Positions 6,586-15,313 of a stretch of DNA of 64,000 bases are shown here, piece by piece. The notes beneath the pieces were generated by a model. That model was not told where the DNA came from and did not search any database. It saw only the letters and a program-made list of their open reading frames with translations. Location of the stretch: contig NZ_FXAX01000001.1 in NCBI RefSeq assembly GCF_900177805.1, forward strand, positions 248,001 through 312,000, given 5' to 3'. Position 1 is the stretch's first letter. Each line of letters begins with the position of its first letter. The position numbers and the translations under genes are program-made. The DNA comes from Fibrobacter sp. UWB13. GTDB taxonomy: Bacteria; Fibrobacterota; Fibrobacteria; Fibrobacterales; Fibrobacteraceae.

Positions 6586-9576
6586 ATGATGATGTTTAAA
6601 ATTGGTCAGCGCTACGTAAGCCAAGCCGAACCTACCCTGGGGCTTGGTATTGTATCTGAAGTTCAGGGCCGTACTGTTAAAATTTTGTTCCCGTCTATCG
6701 GTCAAGCTCGTATTTACAGGACCGATGAAGCTCCGATTGAACGTTTTGTTTTGCAAGTGGGTGAAACCGTCAAGAGCGAAAAAGGTGTCTCCTTCGTGGT
6801 GGACTCCGTTCGCGAAGATGCGGGTATCATGGTTTATGTCGGGCGTAATGGCAAAGAGATGAAGGAATCCGAGCTGAGCTCGAAGATTTCGACCGCTCGA
6901 CCGGCAGTGCTGTTTAAGGCCTTGGCTGATGACGAAGTTTGCTCGTCACGTGATTTTTTGCGTCATGAAGATGCGATGGAAATGTATTACAAGTGGACGT
7001 CTTCGCCGGTTCGTGGCATGATTGGCCCGCGTGTGAACATGATCCCGCATCAGTATTACCTTTGCTACCGTGCCTGCTCTAGCTCGACGCTCCCGAGGCT
7101 TATGCTTTCGGACGAAGTGGGCTTGGGTAAGACGATTGAAGCGGGCATGATTTGGCATGCTCTCAAGTCGAGAGGCCGCATCCAGCGTACGCTCGTGATT
7201 GTTCCGGAAACGCTGAAGCACCAGTGGATGATTGAAATGAAGCGCCGTTTCAACCAGCTCTTTACGCTGGTGGACGAAGGCTACATCCGTGGCTTGTTTG
7301 TGGGTGTCGCAAAAGACGAGACGAAGCCCAATCCGTTCATGCAGAGTAATGACATCATCGTGTCCATCGACTTTTTGATGGCTCAGCCTGCATTGATTGA
7401 AGACCTCTTGAAGACGAACTGGGATATGACCATCATCGATGAAGCACACCATCTGGTGTGCGAGGATGGTTTTACGAGCCACGAGTACATGCTCGCAAAT
7501 AGGGTGATTGGTCGCTCTAAGGGTGTTTTGCTTTTGACCGGTACGCCCTTGCAGCTCCATCCGGAATCGCAGTTCAACCGTCTCAAGATGCTCGACCCGG
7601 TGCGCTTTGCAGACTATAACGATTTTATCAAGGACCAGGAAGCTTACCTCAAGCTTGTGCGAGATTTAAATAAGCTTCCGACCGACCCGAACCACCACAT
7701 GAGCTGGGACGACTTGTACGAATGCGTTCCGAAGAACTCGCAAATTCGCCCGTGGCTGGAACAGGAAAATTCAAAGTCGATGACCGCAGGCGAATGGATG
7801 CGCCGCATTGTCGATGGCATGGGTACGGGTTCTGTGGTGTTCCGCAATACGCGTAAGGGCGTGGGCGGATTCCCGAAGCGTGTGCTCGATGAAATTCCGC
7901 TCGAACCGAATCCGGCTTACCGTGAAATGGTGGATGTCGCTGCCGACCGCGACTTGGAAGCATCGACCGACATTCAGGAAAATGGCCTCCTCTGCACGAG
8001 GTTCTCCGACGCATGGGCGATGGACGAACGCTTTGTGTGGCTTAAGGGATTCCTCAAGGAATACAAGAACGAAAAGGTTTTGCTGATTTGCGAATCCATC
8101 CAGGTGGTGCAGGCACTTGAAACTTTGCTCCTTGAATTCTTGGGCGAAGGTGCGTTTGTGATGTTCCACGAAGATATGAGCATCATGGCGCGTGACAAGG
8201 CTGCGGCAAACTTCAGCAAGCCCGATGGCGCAAACTTGCTCATCGCTTCTGAAATTGGTTCTGAAGGCCGTAACTTCCAGTTCTCGCATCACTTGGTCTT
8301 GTTCGACTTGCCGCTTGATGCCGCTCTTGTGGAACAGCGTATTGGCCGCTTGGACCGCATTGGTCAGGACAAGGACATCATCATCCACGTGCCGTACGTG
8401 AAGGGCTCTGGCCAGGAAGTGATGTTCCGCTGGTACAACGAAGGTTTGAATTCGTTTGGCGCTCCGCTCATGAGCGGTGGTGAACTCTTCCTCAAGTACA
8501 CGGAATCCTTGATTGAAGCTTTGGCAACGCCGCGCGCTAGCCTTGAAAACTTTGTGAAGAACGTCATCCCGCAGGTCAAGAAAGACTGCGAGCAGATGCG
8601 TAAGCATATCGAAAACGGCCGTGACCGCTTGCTGGAATTTAACTCCCGCAATCCTGAAAAGGCAAAGGAAATCACGGACGAAATTCGTGAACTTGATGCC
8701 GAGCCGGAACTCAAGAATCTCGTGTTTGATTCCTTGATGAATCGCGGACTCGATGTTGAAAAGAGCTCTGTGCAGGATTGCTTCCTCATTACGATGGGAC
8801 CGCAGGTTGAAGCGGGCTCTGTGCCGGGCATGCCTGATTTGGCAATGGCTGCGGCGAGTGCTGGCGGTGGCCGCGTGAATAGCCAGACGGATCTCTGTGG
8901 CGAAGGTAGTGGAGAAGGTGACGGCGATGGTCGCGTGAGCGGTGGCACTTGCATGACGGTCACGTTCGATCGCGATGTCGCGATGACGCACGACGATATT
9001 GAATTTATCAGCTTGGACCATCCGCTGGCTCAGGGCGTGTTCGATTACGAAACGAGCTTTGGTCGTGGAACGGTGTCTTGTGCCATTTGGCCGAACTCCG
9101 GTTTGCGTGGGCTCATGATGCAGTACAACTTTGCTGTGGAACTCCCGGTGTCCGAAGAATGGGGCTGTGCCGATATTGCAGGGCCGAAGTATTTCAAGGT
9201 GTTGGTGAATGCGAAGGGCGAAAACATGTCCGAACATTTCGATGCGCTTTCGAATGCGGCGCTCAAGGATGTTGGTGTTCCGCAGGGCAATGCGGCTGTC
9301 GATATGACGCTCCGTTACTTTGCTAAGGATGGTCTTGCTAAGGCTCGCTTGATTGTGTCTGAACAGGCTAAGAAATATGCTGAAGAAGCGGCGAATGCCG
9401 TGGAAGCGCGTTCGGAACAGGAATACCAGCGCATGAACCATTTGCTCTCGATGCGTGGCAAGGCGGGTACGAGCGAAGCTTTGAAGCAGCTTCGCAAGAA
9501 CGTGCAGGAACGCAAGAAAATTGTGGCTAATCCGCAGCTCCGCCTTGATGCCATTCGCTTGGTGGTGTGCAAGTAA
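6586..9576 (+). CDS. rapA: RapA-like SNF2-family ATPase (RNA polymerase recycling type)
   Basis: 996 residues. The N-terminus (KIGQRYVSQAEPTLGLGIV) resembles the Tudor-like part of RapA/HepA. SNF2 helicase motifs follow in order: Walker A LSDEVGLGKTIEAGMI (near residue 168), motif II IIDEAHH, motif III LLTGTPLQ, and motif VI VEQRIGRLDRIGQ (near 585). The C-terminal third is helical with a RapA-type domain. In E. coli RapA helps recycle RNA polymerase. No RNA-polymerase gene is adjacent, so the exact role is inferred from the family. A Gly/Ser-rich acidic stretch at about residues 760-790 is unusual. Confidence 0.85.
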   Translation: MMMFKIGQRYVSQAEPTLGLGIVSEVQGRTVKILFPSIGQARIYRTDEAPIERFVLQVGETVKSEKGVSFVVDSVREDAGIMVYVGRNGKEMKESELSSKISTARPAVLFKALADDEVCSSRDFLRHEDAMEMYYKWTSSPVRGMIGPRVNMIPHQYYLCYRACSSSTLPRLMLSDEVGLGKTIEAGMIWHALKSRGRIQRTLVIVPETLKHQWMIEMKRRFNQLFTLVDEGYIRGLFVGVAKDETKPNPFMQSNDIIVSIDFLMAQPALIEDLLKTNWDMTIIDEAHHLVCEDGFTSHEYMLANRVIGRSKGVLLLTGTPLQLHPESQFNRLKMLDPVRFADYNDFIKDQEAYLKLVRDLNKLPTDPNHHMSWDDLYECVPKNSQIRPWLEQENSKSMTAGEWMRRIVDGMGTGSVVFRNTRKGVGGFPKRVLDEIPLEPNPAYREMVDVAADRDLEASTDIQENGLLCTRFSDAWAMDERFVWLKGFLKEYKNEKVLLICESIQVVQALETLLLEFLGEGAFVMFHEDMSIMARDKAAANFSKPDGANLLIASEIGSEGRNFQFSHHLVLFDLPLDAALVEQRIGRLDRIGQDKDIIIHVPYVKGSGQEVMFRWYNEGLNSFGAPLMSGGELFLKYTESLIEALATPRASLENFVKNVIPQVKKDCEQMRKHIENGRDRLLEFNSRNPEKAKEITDEIRELDAEPELKNLVFDSLMNRGLDVEKSSVQDCFLITMGPQVEAGSVPGMPDLAMAAASAGGGRVNSQTDLCGEGSGEGDGDGRVSGGTCMTVTFDRDVAMTHDDIEFISLDHPLAQGVFDYETSFGRGTVSCAIWPNSGLRGLMMQYNFAVELPVSEEWGCADIAGPKYFKVLVNAKGENMSEHFDALSNAALKDVGVPQGNAAVDMTLRYFAKDGLAKARLIVSEQAKKYAEEAANAVEARSEQEYQRMNHLLSMRGKAGTSEALKQLRKNVQERKKIVANPQLRLDAIRLVVCK

Positions 9577-9605
9577 ACTATTGACTAATAACTAACGACT
9601 GAAAA
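9575..9605. repeat. Heptad-period ACTAA tract
   Basis: The whole rapA-proB gap is a degenerate 7-bp periodic tract (tattgac taataac taacgac tgaaaaa). Three more tracts of the same kind are in the window at 14183, 18812 and 35382. Confidence 0.6.
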
Positions 9606-10745
9606 ATGAGTGAATTAAGAAAGAACATTTTAGATGAAGCTCGCCGCGTGGTGGTGAAGATTGGTTCTCGCATTCTCGTGGATTCCGAGCGTGGTGGCGT
9701 TCGTACGCGTTACATCCAGAAGCTAGCGGATTCCGTGGCTCGCTTGATGGATGCAGGCAAGGAAGTCGTCATTGTCACGAGTGGCGCTGTGGGTACGGGC
9801 ATGGCTGAACTGGGTTACGCTCAAAAGCCGACCGTGCTTGCCGAAAAGCAGGCTTGCGCTGCCGTGGGTCAGATTGACCTCATGTACGCTTATCGCGAAA
9901 TGTTCCGCTGGGTGCAACTCTCCGTCGGTCAGATTCTCTTGTCTGCAGAAGACTTCCGCGACCGCGCGCGTTACAAGAATTTGCAGAACACCATCAAAGC
10001 AATGCTTGCACGTAAGATTGTTCCGATCATTAACGAGAACGACTCCTTGGCCGTTGCCGAAATCAAGGTGGGCGATAACGACAAGCTTTCAAGCGATGTG
10101 GCGCTGTTCCTCGATGCTGACTTGCTCCTCATCTTTACGGATGAAGATGGCTTGTTCGATGACAATCCGAAGAAGAATCCGAACGCTCGCTTGTTGAACT
10201 TTGTTCCTGAAATCACGCCTGCGATTTTGGCTTTGGCCGGAAAGCCCGGCGAAGCCGGTTCCGCTGTCAGTACTGGCGGCATGAGGAGCAAGCTCGAAGC
10301 CATTCGCAATGTGACGAAGAGTGGCGCGAATGCATTCCTCGCTAGCGGTATGAAGGTCCTCCCGCATCAGGTGTTCTTTGAAAATGCAACAGGAACTTTG
10401 TTCGCAGGCTCCAAGAAAAAACTCAATAGCCGTCAGCGCTGGCTGAGTTTCATTACGACGCCGCGTGGAAGCGTGATTGTCGATGAAGGTGGCGTGAAGG
10501 CTTTGCGTGAAAATCATTCGAGCTTGTTGCCGGTTGGCGTGATTGCGGTACAGAAGCATTTTGACAAGGGCGACTTGATTGAAGTCCAGGACGAAAAGAA
10601 GAATCCTGTGGCGCGCGGTGTCGCTGGTTTTGATAGCGAAACGCTCAAGCTTGTGCTCCGCAAGAAGACTGCCCAAGTGCACGAAATCTTGGGCAAGAAT
10701 GTTCCGGATGAACTTATCCACAAGAACGACTTGGTTGTATTCTAA
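9606..10745 (+). CDS. proB: Glutamate 5-kinase ProB with PUA domain
   Basis: 379 residues, usual for the two-domain enzyme. It phosphorylates glutamate at the gamma position, the first step of proline synthesis. The amino-acid-kinase domain (about 12-255) shows VVVKIGSRIL, VTSGAVGTGM, IINENDSLAV and FTDEDGLFDDNPK; the C-terminal PUA domain (about 280-372) shows GSVIVDEGGVKAL and DLIEVQDEKKNPVARGV. No proA is adjacent. Confidence 0.95.
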   Translation: MSELRKNILDEARRVVVKIGSRILVDSERGGVRTRYIQKLADSVARLMDAGKEVVIVTSGAVGTGMAELGYAQKPTVLAEKQACAAVGQIDLMYAYREMFRWVQLSVGQILLSAEDFRDRARYKNLQNTIKAMLARKIVPIINENDSLAVAEIKVGDNDKLSSDVALFLDADLLLIFTDEDGLFDDNPKKNPNARLLNFVPEITPAILALAGKPGEAGSAVSTGGMRSKLEAIRNVTKSGANAFLASGMKVLPHQVFFENATGTLFAGSKKKLNSRQRWLSFITTPRGSVIVDEGGVKALRENHSSLLPVGVIAVQKHFDKGDLIEVQDEKKNPVARGVAGFDSETLKLVLRKKTAQVHEILGKNVPDELIHKNDLVVF

Positions 10746-10786
10746 TTAGGTGACTTTAGACCGCTTTAGACAAAAGGATCAAACGT

Positions 10787-11491
10787 ATGGCTGAAGATCA
10801 GAATGTCGAAGAACTGGCCGAAGAATCGGCGGAACTCCCGAAAGTTGAAAGTAGGGAAGACCTGGCTCGTATTATACAGGCGCTCGTCTTTGCGTCTCCG
10901 GATGTCGTGACGCTCAAGAAGCTTCGCGAAATTCTCGGCGATTTTTTGGATGCTCGTTCTGTGGCGGATGCGCTCATTACCGCGAACGATTCTTTGAACA
11001 AGATTCAGTCTCCGTTTGAAATTGTGGAACAGGCGGGCGGTTACCGCTTTAGAACACGTGCAAAGTATTATCCGTGGGTGCGCAAGCTCTTCCCGGAAGC
11101 AAATGCCCGCAGGCTTAGCCAGGCGGCTCTTGAAACGCTTGCCGTGATTGCTTATCAGCAGCCGATTACAAAGGCCGCGATTGAACAGGTTCGTGGCGTT
11201 TCGTCTGCGGATGGTCCGATCCGTAACTTGCTTGACAAAGGCTTTATTACTTTGGGTGCAAGAGCCGAAACTGTTGGTAACCCTTATACTTACGTGACCA
11301 CGCAGGAATTTTTGAAATACTTTGGTATCAATCGCATTCCAGAAGACTTGCCGCGTTTGCGCGAATTCAGTGAACTTTTGGAAGCGGGCGCTTTGGTGCC
11401 GCAGTACTCCAAGCCTGATAACGCTCCGGAAGAACCGACTCCGCTCGAAGAATCGACTGATCAGATTGAATTGTCTATGGGAGATGCTTAA
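10787..11491 (+). CDS. scpB: Segregation and condensation protein ScpB
   Basis: 234 residues with an acidic N-terminus, two winged-helix units (about 22-190) and the family signature LSQAALETLAVIAYQQPITKAAIEQVRGV. ScpB works with ScpA and SMC in chromosome condensation. ScpA is not in this window. The stop overlaps the mutS start (TAATG), suggesting coupling. Confidence 0.93.
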   Translation: MAEDQNVEELAEESAELPKVESREDLARIIQALVFASPDVVTLKKLREILGDFLDARSVADALITANDSLNKIQSPFEIVEQAGGYRFRTRAKYYPWVRKLFPEANARRLSQAALETLAVIAYQQPITKAAIEQVRGVSSADGPIRNLLDKGFITLGARAETVGNPYTYVTTQEFLKYFGINRIPEDLPRLREFSELLEAGALVPQYSKPDNAPEEPTPLEESTDQIELSMGDA

Positions 11492-14130
11492 TGGCCGTTA
11501 CTCCGTTGATGCAGCAATATTACGAAATCAAGAAAGAAAATCCTGGCTGCATTTTGTTTTTCCGCATGGGCGACTTCTTTGAGCTTTTTGAAGATGACGC
11601 TGTAATCGCCTCGAAAATTTTAGGTTTAACGCTCACGAGCCGCAATAACGGTGCCTCCGGTGCAACGCCTTTGTGCGGGTTCCCGCACCACGCTGCCGAA
11701 CGCTATGTGCCAAAGATGGTGGCTGCCGGCTACCGCATCGCCATTTGCGAACAGGTCGAAGACCCGAAACTTGCAAAGGGCATTGTCAAGCGCGACATTG
11801 TTGAAATCATCAGCGCCGGCACGGCGATGAACGAAGAAAACCTCAATGCGAAAGAGGCGAATTACCTTTGCGCTTATGTGCCTGCGACAAGTGATGATGG
11901 CAAGGGCGGAAACGGAGATGTGGCTGCGTTTGCGATTGCTGATGTGACGACGGGTTATTTGGCGACGTGCCGTAGCAGTGTGCAGGCTTTCGAATGCGAA
12001 TTCAGCCGTCGCATGCCCAAGGAAATCGTGATTCCCGAAGGGACGACGATTCCATCTGCGATTATGGACTTGATCAAGGCCGAAAACGTCTTGGTCACTG
12101 AACTCCCGGCGATTTTGTTTGCAGAAGACCAGGCAAAGGATGTGCTCTTTACGCACTTCAAGGTCGAAGCGCTCGATGGCCTTGGCTTGGATGGCCGCGT
12201 TTTTGAAACGTCCGTGACGGGTGCTTTGCTCCAATATTTGATCAACCAGAAAAAGTCCGAACTGTCGCACTTTACGACGCTCGAGATTTTGAATCTGGAC
12301 GATTACATGACGCTCGATCCGAGCACGCTTCGCAATTTGGAACTCGTTCGTCCGCTGAATGCTGACGATTATTCCAGCACGCTTTGCTCGGTACTTGACT
12401 TTACGGTGACGGCAATGGGTGGGCGTACGCTCAAGGACTGGGTGAGCCATCCGTTGATTGCTGTGGACCGCATCCGAGAACGCGAAGAAGCGGTGGGCGA
12501 ACTTGTCCAGAATCCTGTGGCGCTTGATGAACTCAAGGAATCCTTGACGTCGATTCTCGATATGGAGCGCTTGATGGGCCGTGTCGGTAGCGGTCGTGCA
12601 AATGCGCGTGACCTCGCGGGAATGGGACGTTCTCTTTCGCAGGCATCAAAGGTCGCTGACGTTTTGGAAGGCTTGCATGCGCCGCTTTTTGAAGGTCTAC
12701 GCGAAACGTTGAATGCAGCAAAGGGCCGTGGCGAAGACTTGCTCAAGTACTTCAATGATGACTTGCCGATGACCGTGCGCGAAGGCGGTATGATCCGCCC
12801 GGGTGCAAGTTCAGAACTTGATGCGATGAACGAGGACATCAAGGAACGCCGTGAATGGATTGCTTCGTTGGAAGGACGTGAACGCGAACGCCTCGGAATC
12901 CCGTCATTGAAGGTCGGTTACAACCGCGTGTTCGGTTACTACATCGAAATCACGAAGGCGCAGATGGCTAAGGCCACGCAGCCGATTCCGGACGAGTACA
13001 TCCGCAAGCAGACAACGGTGAACGGCGAACGCTATATCACGCCTGAGATGAAGGAATGCGAATCCGTCATCAGCAATGCTGAAGTCAACATCCATGCGCT
13101 AGAATACAAGATTTTCTGCGAACTTCGCGAACGCGTGAACAGCTGGCGTGCCGAACTCCAGGGCATTGCCGATGCGATTGCCCGAGTCGATAGCTTGTAC
13201 AGCTTTGCCCGCGCGGCCCGCAAGTACAATTACGTTTGCCCGGAAGTTTTTGAAGGGACGGGTATTGAAATTCGTGGCGGTTTCCATCCGGTGATTGTTG
13301 CGGTGAACCCCGATTTGAACTTTGTCCCGAACGATGTTACGCTCTCGCCGGACGGTACGCGACTGATGCTCATTACAGGTCCGAACATGGCCGGTAAATC
13401 GACGTACTTGCGCCAGACGGGGCTTATTGTGCTCATGGCGCAGATTGGCTGCTTTGTGCCGGCTGAAAGTGCGCGCATTGGCGTGGTGGACCGCATCTTT
13501 ACGCGTGTGGGCGCTAGCGACCGCTTGAGCCGTGGCCTCAGTACGTTCATGGTCGAGATGATCGAAACGGCGAATATCCTCCGCAATGCGACGCCGCATA
13601 GCCTTGTGCTGCTCGATGAAATCGGTCGCGGTACGAGTACGTTTGACGGCCTCTCGATTGCGTGGGCGATTGTCGAGACGCTCCACAGCGAGCCTGCCCG
13701 CATGGCGCTCACGCTGTTTGCAACGCACTATCACGAATTGACGGGGCTTGTGGAATCGCTGGAACACGCCGGGAACTTCCAGGTTGCCGTGCAGGAAAAG
13801 GGCGACAAGCTCACGTTCTTGCATAAGATTCTAGAAGGCGCTTGCGATTCAAGCTATGGTATTCACGTCGCTGAGATGGCGGGGCTCCCACCTAACGTGG
13901 TGCGCCGAGCTCGCAAGATTTTGCTCCGTTTGGAAAAGCAGAAGATTGACCCGAGCGACGAGGCGCAAAACAAAAAAATCAAGGCGCAGCCGCAGATGGA
14001 CTTGTTTGCACCGCCAGACGAGAACACGCTCTTGCTCAAGGATGAAATTCGCAGGCTCAAGCCCGAGGAAATGACCCCGATGCAAGCGCTGCAACGCCTC
14101 ATGGACCTGAAGGAAAATTACGGGAAATAG
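11491..14130 (+). CDS. mutS: DNA mismatch repair protein MutS
   Basis: 879 residues, full length. The mismatch-reading Phe-x-Glu motif is in FFRMGDFFELFEDDA near residue 35. The ABC-type ATPase carries Walker A TGPNMAGKSTYLRQ (near 632), the signature region GLSTFMVEMIETANIL, Walker B LVLLDEIGRGTSTFDG and the downstream ATHYHEL histidine. The C-terminal helix-turn-helix tail keeps LLLKDEIRRL. It recognises mismatches and recruits MutL; mutL is not in view. Confidence 0.97.
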   Translation: MAVTPLMQQYYEIKKENPGCILFFRMGDFFELFEDDAVIASKILGLTLTSRNNGASGATPLCGFPHHAAERYVPKMVAAGYRIAICEQVEDPKLAKGIVKRDIVEIISAGTAMNEENLNAKEANYLCAYVPATSDDGKGGNGDVAAFAIADVTTGYLATCRSSVQAFECEFSRRMPKEIVIPEGTTIPSAIMDLIKAENVLVTELPAILFAEDQAKDVLFTHFKVEALDGLGLDGRVFETSVTGALLQYLINQKKSELSHFTTLEILNLDDYMTLDPSTLRNLELVRPLNADDYSSTLCSVLDFTVTAMGGRTLKDWVSHPLIAVDRIREREEAVGELVQNPVALDELKESLTSILDMERLMGRVGSGRANARDLAGMGRSLSQASKVADVLEGLHAPLFEGLRETLNAAKGRGEDLLKYFNDDLPMTVREGGMIRPGASSELDAMNEDIKERREWIASLEGRERERLGIPSLKVGYNRVFGYYIEITKAQMAKATQPIPDEYIRKQTTVNGERYITPEMKECESVISNAEVNIHALEYKIFCELRERVNSWRAELQGIADAIARVDSLYSFARAARKYNYVCPEVFEGTGIEIRGGFHPVIVAVNPDLNFVPNDVTLSPDGTRLMLITGPNMAGKSTYLRQTGLIVLMAQIGCFVPAESARIGVVDRIFTRVGASDRLSRGLSTFMVEMIETANILRNATPHSLVLLDEIGRGTSTFDGLSIAWAIVETLHSEPARMALTLFATHYHELTGLVESLEHAGNFQVAVQEKGDKLTFLHKILEGACDSSYGIHVAEMAGLPPNVVRRARKILLRLEKQKIDPSDEAQNKKIKAQPQMDLFAPPDENTLLLKDEIRRLKPEEMTPMQALQRLMDLKENYGK

Positions 14131-14134
14131 AAAT

Positions 14135-14213
14135 TAGTCAATGGTCTTTAGATAAATGCAGCGAAACTGCAATAATAAAACTACTGACTAATGACTAAGA
14201 ACTAACAACTAAA
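14135..14213. repeat. Heptad-period tracts before the HD-type gene
   Basis: The gap has a short leading tract (ttagtca atggtct) and a trailing one (gactaat gactaag aactaac aactaaa) running up to the next start codon, both 7-bp periodic, separated by a small inverted repeat (tgcag ... ctgca). Confidence 0.6.
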
Positions 14214-14215
14214 AT

Positions 14216-14719
14216 ATGATTGATTTCGCGGCTTTAATGAACTTTGCTTTTGAAAATCGGCTCTACGAGTCCGAGGTTCATGGCATTGAGCATTGGCATC
14301 AGGTGGAGTACAATGGGCTCCTCCTGGCGAAAAAGACTGGCGCCGACATTGACGTAGTGCGCTTGTTTGCGATTTTCCACGACTCGCAGCGTTTGGATGA
14401 TGCGTACGACCGTGAACATGGTGCACGCGGCGCAGAATTTGCACAGCGCTGTCGTGAAGAAAAGCGCTTTGAGCTGGACGATGAGCGCTTTGGCTGGCTC
14501 TATGATGCTTGCCGCCTCCACACGATTCAGCCGCGTACAGGAATTGTTACGATAGACACGTGCTTTGATGCGGACCGTCTGGATTTGGGCCGTGTCGGGT
14601 TCCCGCTGAATCCCCAAAAGATGGCGACGGAATGGGGTGCAAAAATAGCCCAGAAGTCTCTCACTTCGGGCTATTCCGTATTCCACATGCGCGAGTGGAT
14701 CCGCAAATTGGTGCTTTAA
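14216..14719 (+). CDS. HD-superfamily hydrolase-like protein
   Basis: 167 residues. Spaced His and Asp residues follow the HD phosphohydrolase order: HGIEHWHQVEYNGLL, then LFAIFHDSQR (the HD pair), EHGARGAEFA, and a late Asp in FDADRLDLGRVG. These would bind a metal ion for phosphate-ester hydrolysis. Substrate unknown. The gene follows mutS after a repeat tract and abuts ridA tail to tail with no spacer at all. Confidence 0.7.
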   Translation: MIDFAALMNFAFENRLYESEVHGIEHWHQVEYNGLLLAKKTGADIDVVRLFAIFHDSQRLDDAYDREHGARGAEFAQRCREEKRFELDDERFGWLYDACRLHTIQPRTGIVTIDTCFDADRLDLGRVGFPLNPQKMATEWGAKIAQKSLTSGYSVFHMREWIRKLVL

Positions 14720-15187
14720 TTATTCCTTAATTGCCTGGAACGTGCAGCTGATTTCGACGGCGACATTCTTCGGGAGTGTCGAAACGCCGACTGCCGTACG
14801 GGCGTGCTTTCCATTTTCTCCGAGAATCTGTACAGCGAGTTCGCTAGCGCCATTCAGTACAATCGGCTGGTCGTGGAAATCGTTTGCGGATTGCACAAAA
14901 CCCTGGATCTGAACGAGGCGGAGTGTTTCGCCGGCTTTCAACTGCGTAAGGGCGGCGGCAATGTTGTTCAAGAAGCAAATCTGTGCGGCTTCCTTAGCTT
15001 TTTCCACAGAAATCTGGTTCGGGACGACGCCTGTAAAAGCGGAAAAGTCGCCCTTTACAGACGGCAACTGCCCAGAAACAATAATCGTATCGCCAAAGCG
15101 CGTTGCCGGGACATAAGCGGCAACTGGTGCGGGGCAGGCGGGGAGCGTCAGCCCCAATTCTTGGAATTTAGAGACAATTTGACTCAT
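14720..15187 (-). CDS. ridA: RidA/YjgF-family protein
   Basis: 155 residues, matching the longer RidA subgroup annotated as 'YjgF_endoribonc' rather than the ~128-residue archetype. The motifs FGDTIIVSGQLPSVKG and LGENGKHARTAVGVSTLPKNVAVEISCTF are present; the Arg (HARTAVG) corresponds to the residue that binds imine carboxylates in RidA. RidA deaminates reactive enamines and imines made by PLP enzymes. Single gene, own promoter probably in the 15188-15260 stretch. Confidence 0.88.
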   Translation of the reverse strand: MSQIVSKFQELGLTLPACPAPVAAYVPATRFGDTIIVSGQLPSVKGDFSAFTGVVPNQISVEKAKEAAQICFLNNIAAALTQLKAGETLRLVQIQGFVQSANDFHDQPIVLNGASELAVQILGENGKHARTAVGVSTLPKNVAVEISCTFQAIKE

Positions 15188-15264
15188 GTAATCTCCTTGT
15201 TTTTGCGCCTTTAATATACAATAATTGAGATGCGTTTGGAGCGTTTATGTCTCGCTAATTAAAA

Positions 15265-15288
15265 CCCGCACACGTTTTTGTGTGCGGG
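15265..15288 (-). terminator. Intrinsic terminator of the acyltransferase fusion gene
   Basis: Nine-bp perfect stem (CCCGCACAC / GTGTGCGGG), 6-nt loop, followed on the minus strand by TTTTAATT. Confidence 0.8.
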
Positions 15289-15313
15289 TATATTTTAAGG
15301 CTATTAGTGGCGA

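Noticed and set aside
7771-9441. A 556-codon antisense frame within the RapA-like gene
   Set aside because: The sense strand encodes all SNF2 motifs; the antisense product is an Arg/His-rich composition artefact.
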